Part shown: piece by piece, positions 31,478 through 44,200 of the stretch
Numbering within the stretch: position 1 is the stretch's first letter
Layout: each line of letters starts with the position of its first letter
Source of the DNA: Chrysomallon squamiferum
Taxonomy: Eukaryota > Mollusca > Gastropoda > Neomphalida > Peltospiridae
Direction of reading: 5' to 3'
Assembly (NCBI GenBank): GCA_012295275.1
Contig: CM022670.1
Span: 15,806,198-15,870,197, forward strand
Length of the DNA: 64,000 bases
Notes under the pieces: generated by a model
What the model was told of the DNA's origin: nothing
The model's database searches: none
What the model saw: only the letters and a program-made list of their open reading frames with translations
Program-made: the position numbers and the translations under genes

Positions 31478-33269
31478 AAGAAGAATACGATAGGCAAGTC
31501 ATGAAAAGAAACAGCAGGAATGAAAAAGATGATACAGGTTAATAAAATTGCCAGTTTTAGAGACCTACAACTGGGTGCCACAAAAATGATTATAGACATC
31601 TGGCATCCCAAAACATAAATTAATCAGCAAAAGACAATTTAATGTTTATATTACTGTTCCTCAGGAAGATATAATACATCAGTAAAAAATAATAAAGAAA
31701 GAAGAAAATGTTTCCCCCAAAAATCACAGTAACACATTTGATATTTCATTTCAGGATAAAGACACATTTTTCACATCTGAAAAAATAATAAATAAATAAA
31801 TTAATTAATTAATTAATAAACAATAAAAAATAAATGATCAGTAATTTCTAGAGCATAGGAATGACTCCCATTGGTCAAAAGGTCATGCAACAATAGGTCA
31901 CTTCATTCCAAGAAACCGTTAGGACTGACTGCACATCATAGGATTCAAATATTGTGTTTATATATCTTAATATTTCATTGTTTTCAGCAGCTCTTTTGAC
32001 ACATTTTTTTCTGAAAAAGATATATGCTTACTAATATTTGAAACTAGATTCCTTTTCTAGATTGGTCCAAAAATTAAATGAATATGTGCACAGCTTGTGC
32101 TTTAGTCTTGAGCAAATAAATGCATAGTTTAATCTCATCACTAAGGATTGTATTTATTTTTGCTCAAGTACATACTGTGTGATGACACTTTTGTCAGTAA
32201 ATAGCATACTAAGGAATGATTTGTTCTTCTTCAAAAAAAAAAAAAAAACAATAAATGGTAGGATGTATGTGTGTCTATCTACACATATTCACTTCCTAAG
32301 CAAACCACAATACATCATGAAGATTATACTATCAATATGGGATACAGTAGTTAAAAGGTTAGGTTTGAATGAAACTGTTAAGATTAAAAAAAACCTGTTA
32401 TTTTTCACCAGATGATGCATTTATTCTGTAATTCAAGTTTTTCTAAATTATCTGCATTATTCAGTTAAGAAACTAATGTTGATGTTTTTCTAACAAAACA
32501 GTGACAGACAAAAATCAATGCTGCTATTACAAGTATAATGTCAATTACTTTTATTAAAGTAACTGATGATCATTCTTGTAGTGACTAAGACAAGTACCTC
32601 TAGACTCCAAAAATATGTAAGTTTGTGTCACTGTAAGAATTTACAAATTGATAAAATGTGGATTATGTTTGAAACTTTGTTATCTGAATTCGTATAATAC
32701 TTGTGAAATTATAACAATAAATATTCAAATGCCTGATCTTAACTTACATGAAACAGTGAAAGCACACACTCTCACACACATATACACACAATATATATAT
32801 ATATATTTAAACAGATAAAGCAAATTAGATTACATGATTAGAATTTTTTATTATTTTATTAATTACACAAACATGATTAGAAAACAAAATCAAACCTACC
32901 CATAATAAAAAAAAGAAAAACAGTAAACAGTAAACCCACACAAAAAAAATATAAGAAAAAATATAAAACCTACCCAAAACACCACATTCTTATTGTAATG
33001 TATTATATATAAAAATGTTTTAAGGACAATAAAATGAAGTTTAAAAAAAGTATGTAAATACATACTAGTAGAGACAATGAAAATACAAATGAACATAACT
33101 TTTTTAAGAAAACATAAAAGTTAACAATATCAGTTATGAAAAGGCTGATGCCCAAATGGCAATTATTTAAAAAAATATTTTTAAAATATTATTTTGAACA
33201 AAGATGTATTTAATAGTATAAACTATAGTTTGCAGCAAATTCACCAGGCTGGTATCCAAGAGGGAACAA

Positions 33270-33942
33270 GGTTTAATATCAAAGAATACCTGTGCATTAA
33301 AAACACACCCAAAAACAAGTGATCGGGAAATAGCCAATTATTATTTTAATGATAAATTATTCTATCTTTCCAAAAAAAACAACATAAAATTAAAAAAAAA
33401 AATAAAATAAATAAAATAAATATATTAATAAATAAATAAATAAATAAATAAAAAATGAATACAAATATGATAATAAGCAATAGTAAAATTTTTGGAGTAC
33501 ACACAGTGATTTATTAAGGATATCCAATATTTGTAAGATTTTTTTTTTTTTTTTTTTTTTTTAACTGTGTTGTAGTGGAAATACTGGTAATTTGATAGAA
33601 TTTTGTTTGTATATATTAAAATGTAATTGATGAACACAATATAACTGCTTATTTATATTATATATATTTTACAGTTTTTATGAAGAAATATTAAAATATG
33701 TTATTATCAAAGATACCCATGCTTTAAAGAAAGTGAATGGAAAATAGCCAGTTACTATTTTAACATTAAATTATTCTGTTTCAATAAAAAAAAAAATATA
33801 AAAAATTTAAGAAAATAAAAATTAATCCTAAAATGATGAATAAACAACAGCAAAATTTCCGGAATACATAAAACGATATTTGTAAGATTTCTTTTTTTAA
33901 CTGGGCCATATTATGTAAATACTGGTAATTTCATATATTTTC

Positions 33943-33974
<32 letters not shown>

Positions 33975-34110
33975 TACACACATATATATAAGTGATTTAA
34001 GTGATAAATAATATAAATGGTTACTTATTTATATATATATATATATATATATTTTACAGTTTTATGAAAAATAATCATAATGTAATTTCTTTTACAATAT
34101 TTACAAAACT
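33270..34110. repeat. Degenerate tandem duplication, about 370-430 bp
   Basis: Blocks recur in order. GGGAAATAGCCAATTATTATT (about 33327) matches GGAAAATAGCCAGTTACTATT (about 33739). ATATTTGTAAGATTT then ACTGGTAATTT occurs at about 33526-33594 and again at 33880-33932. TTTTACAGTTTTTATGAA at 33668 matches 34054. The copies are heavily diverged. Confidence 0.6.
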
Positions 34111-34626
34111 AAAATTATTAATAATTATTCAAAAAATTATGCTTTTTTGTGAATTTAATCAATTATATGTGAAAAAAAAAAGAAAATAAACAAATTAACA
34201 ATATTAATTTATATTCAAAAGTTCTACCAACATACCAAGCAGCAACTGGCCCCAAATTAAAACTATTTTAGCCAGAATTAAAGCAGGACATCTTTGGCAA
34301 AGTATACAATAAATTAAAACTTATAATTATTTAATTACTTGATCTATTTTCTAGACAATATTTCATATAAATTTAATTGTATAATTTAAAAAAAAAATTA
34401 AAAGTATCCAATTATCTGACATTAAAAATAAATAAATAAATAAATAAAATTAAAACACAACAAAAAACAACAACAGTTAATTAGAAAATGAATAAGCATG
34501 AATTAAAAAAAATATATATTTCATTTATAGAAATTTTCTGGCTATGTGATTGCATTAGTATTATTTAGCATTTATCAGAGAAATTATACTATGTAGGAAA
34601 AGATAATACCACAAATTACAGAGACA

Positions 34627-34712
34627 AACAAACAAACAAACAAACAAACAAAAATAAAATAAAATAAAATAAAATAAAATAAAATAAAATAAAATAAAAT
34701 AAAATAAAATAA
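34627..34712. repeat. (AAAC)n then (AAAAT)n microsatellite
   Basis: Perfect AAAC units are followed directly by about 13 AAAAT units and a short (AAT)n tail. Confidence 0.9.
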
Positions 34713-34984
34713 TAATAATAATTAAAAAAATAATAAAATTACAAAGCTCAGGACAACTGATTTTAGGTGTGCATGTGTGTAGTGTTACAATGCTGTCCTG
34801 TTTTAGCTATTTTCCTTTGTTAGTACACTCTATTACTTCTTTTATTTTATTTTCACAATTTTGTTATATCAATAATTTTATTCTTAGAATTAAACCTTTT
34901 CACTGAATTTAAACAAATTTGTTTTTTTAACAAACATAACTGAGCTAATGAAAAAAGACTACCTTTTCACATATATGAATAGTT

Positions 34985-35247
34985 TTATACAGTTAAATAT
35001 ATAAAAATAAATAAATATAATAATAATTTACAAAATCACATTTCTGCACATTTGTCTTTAGGTTAATATTAAATAACATAATTTACTTTCAACTATACAT
35101 TTAAATATAAAGAAATAAATAAAGAGTTAATAATATACAAAATGAGTACATCACTTTTCTGCACTTTCTATCTTTTGGTTGGTCTTAAATAACATTACTG
35201 ACATTGAATACATTTAAATATATAGAAATAAACAAAGAGTTACTAAT
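34985..35247. repeat. Degenerate approximately 115-bp tandem repeat
   Basis: ACATTTAAATATAAAGAAATAAATAAAGAGTTA-type sequence at about 35097 recurs at about 35211, with the intervening TTTCTGCAC.TT..TCTTT.GGTT motif also repeated. It ends at the proposed 3' end of the CDC14 coding sequence. Confidence 0.6.
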
Positions 35248-38200
35248 TTAAAAAACCAGTTTTTTACTTTCGACTGTGTCAGACAAATTATTTATATTCG
35301 AAAATGAAGTCTTTTTTGTGTGGAGATATGGTGACCTGAAATGAGAGAGATCAATTATAAATTTTCTTTCAAACAATAATAATTATATATGTTTAAAAAT
35401 TTACATGCTATAAGAAAAAAATCACTGCAAGATGTTAAATGAAATCCATTCCTGAAATAGTGAGCACGTTATTAAAGGGTAAAGGGTATTTAATAGCATG
35501 ACAAGAGGTCATATACAAGAAGATAGCATTTAGACATTTTAATCAGTGGGGTGAAGGGAGTAACATGGTGTGGGGCAGAATCAGTTATTGTCATCGAACA
35601 GCACTTTGTATTTGCCATGGCAGAGTCAGTATCATTTACTGCTGGGATAATGTCTTGCAAAATTATATAATTCTCTTCTTTCGTCAGCTTAGAGATACAC
35701 ACATCATGTATCATAACACGATATCTTGCCTAAAATAATGTTGTTTGGCTTGAATTGAAATAAATCTTACACAAGTGAAAAGCCTTAGAGATCTGGAACA
35801 CATACTACAGCAGGAATGGAATGCTACTACAGAACACATTCACAGACTTGTCTTGGTTGTGCATTTTCAGTTATATACACAACACATGATCATATCTCTC
35901 ATAGCTCTTATATTACCTGCTGTGAAATATTCACTTATAATTCATGTAAAAAGGTTCACATGAATCTGAACAGCTATACAATTATGTGAGAACCATTGTA
36001 TATGATTTCTTTACAAATCACAAGGAAGCTGACAATATCTGACTTACATCACTACAGGATTGTAAGAAATATTTGTGCAGATGGTTGTTTGATGGTTTGT
36101 GAATCTCTGCGAAGAGTTTCCTCTTGTAATTCTTTGACTGAACAGCTAGGAGTTCACTTTTGTACCAAGGCCACGCCTGGAAGATAAATAAACATGGTTT
36201 GAAAATAATATTATTATTTTTGCTGACTGAAGTTTGAATTAGTACTGTTTAACAATAAATGTGGGTAAAGAAAAAACAAAAACAGCACAGAAATACTTTT
36301 ATTACTTCAAAAAATAAAACTGACTTCATTTATAAGAATCTTTAATACCATGCAAATGAAGAAAAATATGCTGACACTGTCATTTAATACTTGTATCACT
36401 TTTTGTTAAGATGTTATCACAGTTTAACATGAAGTGTCAAAACAAAAAGCAGACATTAAGACAGTAGCAACAATAATAACCGAAAAAATAACCCATAACA
36501 AAACCATGCAGTTAATGATTTAATATAGATCATTAAGTACCAAATGAAAACATCCAATTTTATGGATACTGGGCTGCACATATGATTTTGATCTTTAGTA
36601 CTGACTGTAATTGTGATTCTCTATCATAGTCATAATACAATTTTTTTAAAAAGGCACATTTCATCTTAGACCTGTTATAAATATAGGTCACTAGAAATGT
36701 CAAACTATAATATAAACTATTTTCAAACTATTTTCACCTAAGAGCTAGAAGATAAATGTCACTTTCATTTGATATTATTAAAAAATTATACATCAGCATC
36801 ACACAAAATTTCTTACCTGTATTTTGTATTGTAATGAGGATGGAAAAGCCAGGTATTTTGTTTGGACTTTCCAAAATTACTTCCATGAGAACCAAAAGTT
36901 TTTTTCAATCTTTTTGCTTGGTTTATTTCACTATCACTGAAACCAAAATTAGAAAACAATAATGACATTCATAACAAAATGATTACAAATAACACATGTA
37001 CAATAAACACCTTATTAAAATACTGTTAACATTAGTTTTCTTATCCTTTTCTGAAAAATTAGATTCAGAAGACATGTTTCTCAGAGATTTTTACAGAAAA
37101 AAAAAAAAAGGAATATAACCAGTCATTCCTTTAATTTATAGCTATTTAAATACATATGGTCACAGACACAAGTAAACTTGTTATCTAAAGAATCTAAATT
37201 TTATATATTTCATAAAATCTTCTACCATTCTTCAAAGCAATACTTCAGGTGCAACATATACATGAGTATTTATGTTATCTAATCAAAATATAGGTAAAGT
37301 TTTCATCTATAATGTAAACAGAGGTGCAAACATAGATTCTTTTGATATTACAAAGGTATGAAAGTTTCATACTAATTTAGGGCACAATGTCGGCGTTTTT
37401 TCTTGTTCAATTTGTCGCCTTGGGTTTCTTCATTGTCACTGACTGCAGATGACTCGCAATATATCTAAAAATTAATTAAAAATAAATACATATATTTTAT
37501 AATCTAATAATTTTTCTTTCATTTCTAATAATAATCAGTGACATAAATCTCTCTCTGTGACTCATTTTTTTATACAACTTTTCCAAGTTAATTATTATTA
37601 ATAATTTTTTTTTATAAATGAATACTTATGTGAGAAATAGTTAAGAAAATAAAAACTGCTTCAAGAAATGTTTTCAAAGTGAAATGTTCTATATTACATT
37701 AAACATAACACTTCATATAAACATCATCACAATAATAAATAAATCCGAGATTAAAATGGTCTTTCCAACACAGATATCTTGGTGTATGTTTTTCTTGACA
37801 AGGAATACTATTCACATTTTTGTTGTCTGAAGAAAAGATTTCCTGAACCCACAAGACAAATTTTGAAAGCCAAGGTCTGTTGTTCTTCCTGATTTCCTCC
37901 TCTCTGTATAAATCTCCCTCATGCCAAAGCCAGTCTTGCTTCCTGAAACAACAGTTTTATATATCTAACACTTTGTACACAAATCATTTTATTTCATTCT
38001 CTCTTTTTGTTTTTTTCTTGTTTTGTTCATTTGTAATAAAATTTTATTTCACAGAAATATTTTGGTAAAAAAAAGTTATATTTCACACTGTTTGCATGTT
38101 CAGTTAAGTAGAATTTACTAAGAAGAGCCCTATTTTAGGTAACTGTGATAACATTCCGACATACACATTTCATGTCTGTGTATGTATTATATATGCATGT

Positions 38201-41200
38201 ATGTATATACATAAAACAGATTTACTCTTCAAGAAAGTTTTGCTGTCTCCCAAGCACTGATCCTGGACGTGTGATTCTATTCCATGCGATGGCTTCGGTG
38301 GCTGTGAATTTATAATGCTTCATTAGGTAACAGCATATTAGTGTGCCGGTCCGACCTAGTCCAGCTGAAAATTAATTTAAATATTTACTTAGTAAATGAA
38401 CATCAGCACTTAAGTTTTAAACAAACTTTAATTGATGAATCTGAGAAAATATCAAAGCTCTACCTTTGCAGTGTACTGCAATCGTACGATAAGGACTTTC
38501 TGCTATTTGTAAGAATTTCTGGATAATTTTGTCGCTTGGAACACTGCCATCTTCAAAATAAAGGTCATAAAACTCGAATCCAGCTCTTACAAAGGTGTTG
38601 GCATCATATTTCTTTTGATTTAGTCGTATGATTGTTGACACATTATGATTTTGTAAAATGGGGATATAATCTTCAGGTGCAAATGACAGATATCCTGAAA
38701 AGAAGATTAAATGATTATTCATATATTCTATTTACAGTAATCACATTTTATTCAAATTCACATCTGAAAGTATACTCGTTTAAGAATTTACATGACATTT
38801 CAGATTGACATTTCAGTTTGCATTTCAATACCAGTTAAAGTAGCCAATTTTCTTGAAGTGTTCATAACCAATTTTCTTTTTTTCAACTTTTTTTTCTGAA
38901 TAAGGGTCATCCACTTAATTGACACACTATGTTAACCACTTATGACTCACTGTAACAATGTTCCTAAATATCACTATCAACTTTTCTTTGGAATGCATTT
39001 TTCAGAAATATTTTAAAAATGTTATAGTGAACTGAAAAACAACATTTTGAATATTTTAATTTGTGATGATTGTAAATATCAAAATATGATGTTTTGGTGT
39101 TCTACAAGAAAATACATAAAAATAGAAGGAATAAAATATTTCAGTGCACTATTAAATTAATAAACATACTTATAACCTGACACATGTTATATTTCAGTAT
39201 GAACAAACAATAACTTGTAAGTAAATGACTAAAACGAACAAACAAACAAACAAAAAAAAAACAAATTTAAGAAAGAAGAAACAACTTGTTTGTGAAAATA
39301 AGACAAGAAGAAAGTGTTCTTAGCAACTACAAGCAAGAGTGTTAAAAAAATAGTAGTCTGTTTTTCTTTCTCTTTTTAGAGCTGCATCATAATCATGAAT
39401 ACAGAACATTTTTAATAAATATGGAAAGGCATGCCACACAAAGTGAGTAAGCTTGATTTGAAGTGAAATATTTCTCAGTCATACCAAACTCCAAACTGCT
39501 CTTTGGATATGGTCCACTGTAAGGTAGATATTTGTTGGGAAAAATCCAGTTGTGATCTTCATTTTCTACTCACTACAGGGCCAAACAGAATACATGAAAA
39601 ATTAGTAACAATGATAAGAAATATCTTTGGTCTCACAAGTTAAATTGCATTCTCAACTGAATTTCCCTAGAATCATTTATAAGTATGCTATCATTAAAAT
39701 TAATCAATTTCTCTTAACTGAAATTCTTAATTACGTGAGCACAACTTAAATATGAGACAAGAATAGGAAATAATGGCATGAATGTGTACTGCAAAAATCA
39801 AAAATAATTTTATACAAAGTCCATTTGGTTGTGGATAGAAAAACATGTACCTGCAGTTTAATCAGAGCTGATTGCTTCAGCACCAATTAATCTTGTGTAG
39901 AAAACTTAATAAGAAATTAAAACCTTTTTGTTTTGTCAAGCACATGTCAGAAAAAGATTATTTATTTGCTATCTCAGAAATAGTTGTAACTTAAATAAGA
40001 TCAAAAATTGTTTTCCAACACTATCACTTTTAATTTACTGTAATTCTAGTTTAAATACATTCTTCTAAATTATTCATGTGCTGTTTTTGAAATGCAGAAA
40101 TAAAAATTACTCCATTAAAATACTAAGAAATTAGAAAAGATTTTTAATTAATACTTAACACATAATTGAAAAATAGAAAAAGAAAAAATCTCATGTAGGA
40201 ATAATAATTTCAACACACAATTTTAAAAGTCTGAAACAATACAATAAAAAAATAAAATATTGTAAGTTGATATATATATATTTTTCAAAACCAACAGTAA
40301 CAAAAAATAAAAGAAAAAAGAGCTGTTCAAATTTAACTAGCAAATGTTTCAACAATCAACAAAGAAAACAAAATGTAATAGACTGGCAGCAATTTTATAT
40401 GTGAGTTTTGACTGATTTTAGCTTGAGGGACATTGTTTTCACATTTCTTAAAAATGATAAATATACATTGACATATGAAATTTTTAAGAAAATGAAACAT
40501 AAATTTAAAATATTTCTGGAAAAGGTGTAAGTCTTCTTAGATGGCTGCATTATTCTTCAGTTGTTAAAAATAAATTTAAATTAATTTTCTAATTTTTTTT
40601 AACAATATTAAACTGTTTAATAAAATAAACAAATAAATAAATATTTCTGGCTGGCATTTCACAAAACCAAAATAACATGCAATGGCATTAGTATTAAAAA
40701 TACAAACATGAACTATGATGTAGGATCTTTAAACTATGCCGTATTATCATTTCATACCTTTATCATCTATCTCTGTTGTACACCGAGGCCCACAAAATGC
40801 TAAAAGCTTGTTTGGGATCACCCAGTGCAAATCTCCATTGTGAACCTTCTGTAATATAGTTTTAAAATCCTAATGTCACCAAGGAATGTTATTTCCAGTG
40901 TTCTTAAATGTCTAAGATACTTTGTTTTCCCCCCCACCATATATTATATAAATTATCTAACATGCTGAAAATAAACCAAAATATATAAAAAAAAGGTGAG
41001 TGTTTACTCAGAATGTTTTATGGATATATGTGGTTTTTCTTCTTAATCTCAAAATAATCTGTAAAATGCACAAATTTAATAAAATAGCTCTGTCCCTCAT
41101 GGTTTTGGGCTGTTTACTTTTAAAGATTTTTGCAATGATAATGGTTGCTCACTGGGTGGCAGCAGCATGTTTCCTCTCTCTTATCAACTGTTAATATTAC

Positions 41201-44200
41201 ACTGAGTAACAAGAGTTTACTTAAATATTATCTACACAATGTTACCATGATGTTAAATATAAATCATTTGTACTCCAAGTTTCAGTTACAGTAAAATTAT
41301 ACATATGGAACAATACTTTTAAATATTTACATCTTTCACTGAAACTTTTGACTTATTACTTATTAAAGTATAATTGCTTAGACTGAATTAAATTTAGTAA
41401 CTTATATCTTTTATGGATACGTACATCATAAAACTTGTAATTTGAGATGTCGAAATTATGGAAATCAAAAAGACCATTGTCCTGAGCCTAGCAAAATAAC
41501 AATAACACACATAAAACAACAATTAAGAAACTCACTTCTGCCATTCAAGAAAATATTTCTGGTCTGTTTAATTTAAAAACATGGAGGAAAATAAAACTCA
41601 TAAATTTCCACATACCTACATAACTTCTCTGTGGTATTTTATTAATATTTAAAAAAAATATTTGCACTAAAACTGGCAGAACCTATTTAGTCAAATAGTA
41701 ATCAAATGTAAGTTTAAATCAATATACCATCATACCACTTTATCAGAACAGTTTTTAATTGATTTCAGTCTCACTTTTTTTACATTCTATTTAACTGATG
41801 ATTTTATACAAAATTCAACTCTGGTAAGACAGTAGATTTTAGTAGATTTTAAAAAAGATATGCCAGTTTATTTTATAATAAAATTTAATTCTCTTATATC
41901 TAGGTATTTTGATGTGTAAAATTTACTTTTTTCATTGCTTTGAAGCAATCCAGCAAGGTAAGATTATAAGAGCAAGATCCATATCCTGCGTCCCTGGAAA
42001 ATAATAAAAAAAAAAATTATAATACTGTAGACATTACTGCATAATTTTTAATTCTTTACAGCTATTGTGTTTTTCAAGATCTATGTACAGATACTTTTTA
42101 GGACCTTTTGCAATTCAGGGAAGGAAAGTATCAACAGTACAATTATTTTGTCTACTGTTTTTAATCAGATATTTCCCCTGGGGGTTGTTTCTTCTAAAAT
42201 TACTTTTAATCAAACAATGATATATTAATTTTATGGCAGTTATATTAAAAGTTAAAGCACAGCTTTGTTTTTAATCAAGTGGATTTATTTGATTTTGTTA
42301 GAAAAATAATGTAATAATAAGAAGAAAGGCACACAAACAGAAAAGCTTGATTTAAATCACCCAACCATATCTCTAACCATTTTGTTTTGTAATTACAAAA
42401 CACAAAATAAGAAAATAAAGCCCTATTGAGTGTAAAATCACACAGAACTTTTTAATGAAGGTCAAGGCTGACAAGTTATAATCAAGATCAACATCCAAGA
42501 AGAAAATCAAAAGTGACTTTAGAAAGCAGTAAACTTTCCCCTCAATGAAATTAATGTACAAAAGCATGCTAATTTATGTTGTTCAAAACATATGTTATAA
42601 TAATAATAATAACTAAATATAGGGTAAATATAAATGACATACATTTCATCAAAGCAATTATTAATTTACTTTGCAAATATCATTATGTAATTGTTTGAAT
42701 AAAAAAATTCACTACTTATTAAGACAGCTCATTTCCTTGAATAAATGAAATGTCACAACATATTATATTAATCAAAAACATACAAAAAGAATTGATTATT
42801 GAAAACTGTTTGCAAATATTAAATTCCATGCTTTATGTAAATCAATGTACAGATTTAATACCTTCATGCTAAATACATGAAATCAATATTGAGCTAATAT
42901 TTCAGCTTGGGCAGTTTCTGTGTCAGTTATATTACATCCCATCAAGGTCGCATCATGTTCAAATACACATATGAAGACAAGTAATTAGCAGTTACATGTG
43001 ATCAGTTATTATTATTATTATTATTACTATATCAAAGTTTATACTGAAATCCAAGACAAGTACATGAATATATAAATAACTGAATGACAAAGTATGTCTT
43101 ACCTGAATGGCCGGAATGGCTGATCTGCTGCTGCAACAAGCATGTCATAGGTTTCTTCTGGTGTTTTATTCAAACATAGAATCTGAAAATGGAAAATATT
43201 CAACATATAAATAAAAGGCCATAATTTAATCTCAGACAATGGTGACTTTTCTTGTTGTTTTTTTTTATTTTTTTTATTTAAATATCAACAAAATCTGTAT
43301 TATATGCATGACATTTATAAATTATGATTGAGTATTTTGTAAGGCTTGCATTCATATCAAACTTATACATTATACAGTCTACATTATTAATGGTATCTTA
43401 GTCCAGAATAGAACAAAACAGAATGTACAATATATACTTACAGCATAACAGCCAATCAAGAAGGCTGCATTGGCATGTTTTTCTGAATTACAACTGGTAA
43501 AATACACAATTTTTTTGTTTGTCAAACACTGAAAACAAAAAATAAACTATTAAGTGTTGTGATTCATAAATTATTTTTATTTTACATTTTTAAAAAAATA
43601 CAAAGAACCACATCCTAAATATAAACTATATTTACCCTCAGAAGTAGTCACCATTTACAGCATTAACAGAAATATATAAAAAAATGTATTTTTCTATGAT
43701 AGCAACTTTAACCCTATGTCAATAAAATTCCGTTATTTCTAACATCATATGTAATTATTTTCAACATTTAAAGCTGTGTATTGTTTTTATTATTAAGAAC
43801 AAATAGTATACCAGTAGTAAAATAACAAATACATAATTAATGTTTTAATTTACTTCAAAATTGAAAACTGTGAGATAATATATCTGTATCAGAGAAAAAA
43901 AAATTACACATCTTCTTTCCTCAAAATTATTTATGAACATGAATTATATTAAAAATTTCTGATACAAAAGCCTATTACAGTTGGCAGTGTTCATGGAAAC
44001 AACAAATTTTCAGCACTGATTCACACAAAGACCCACTAAAAATATGTAATTCTGAGTAAAAGTTCATGTGATTATCTCAGTTTGTTCTCAAATGCATAAA
44101 TTCTTACATTTAGTAACCTCTCCAACTTGTGGCAAAATCTAAAAACATATCCTAAATTTAGAGGCCCGAAGTCAGAATTGATCCTGAAACAAAGCAATGA

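Larger units (their letters stand above)
29449..35247. other. Intergenic region between convergent F-box paralogue 2 and CDC14
   Basis: About 5.8 kb with no confident gene. It contains poly(T) at 30466-30489, an AT palindrome around 30885-30950, one isolated exon-like open segment at 31381-31477, AT and CA microsatellites (32790-32806, 33946-33975, 34032-34054), degenerate approximately 400-bp and 115-bp tandem repeats, and (AAACA)/(AAATA)n at 34627-34712. Confidence 0.55.
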
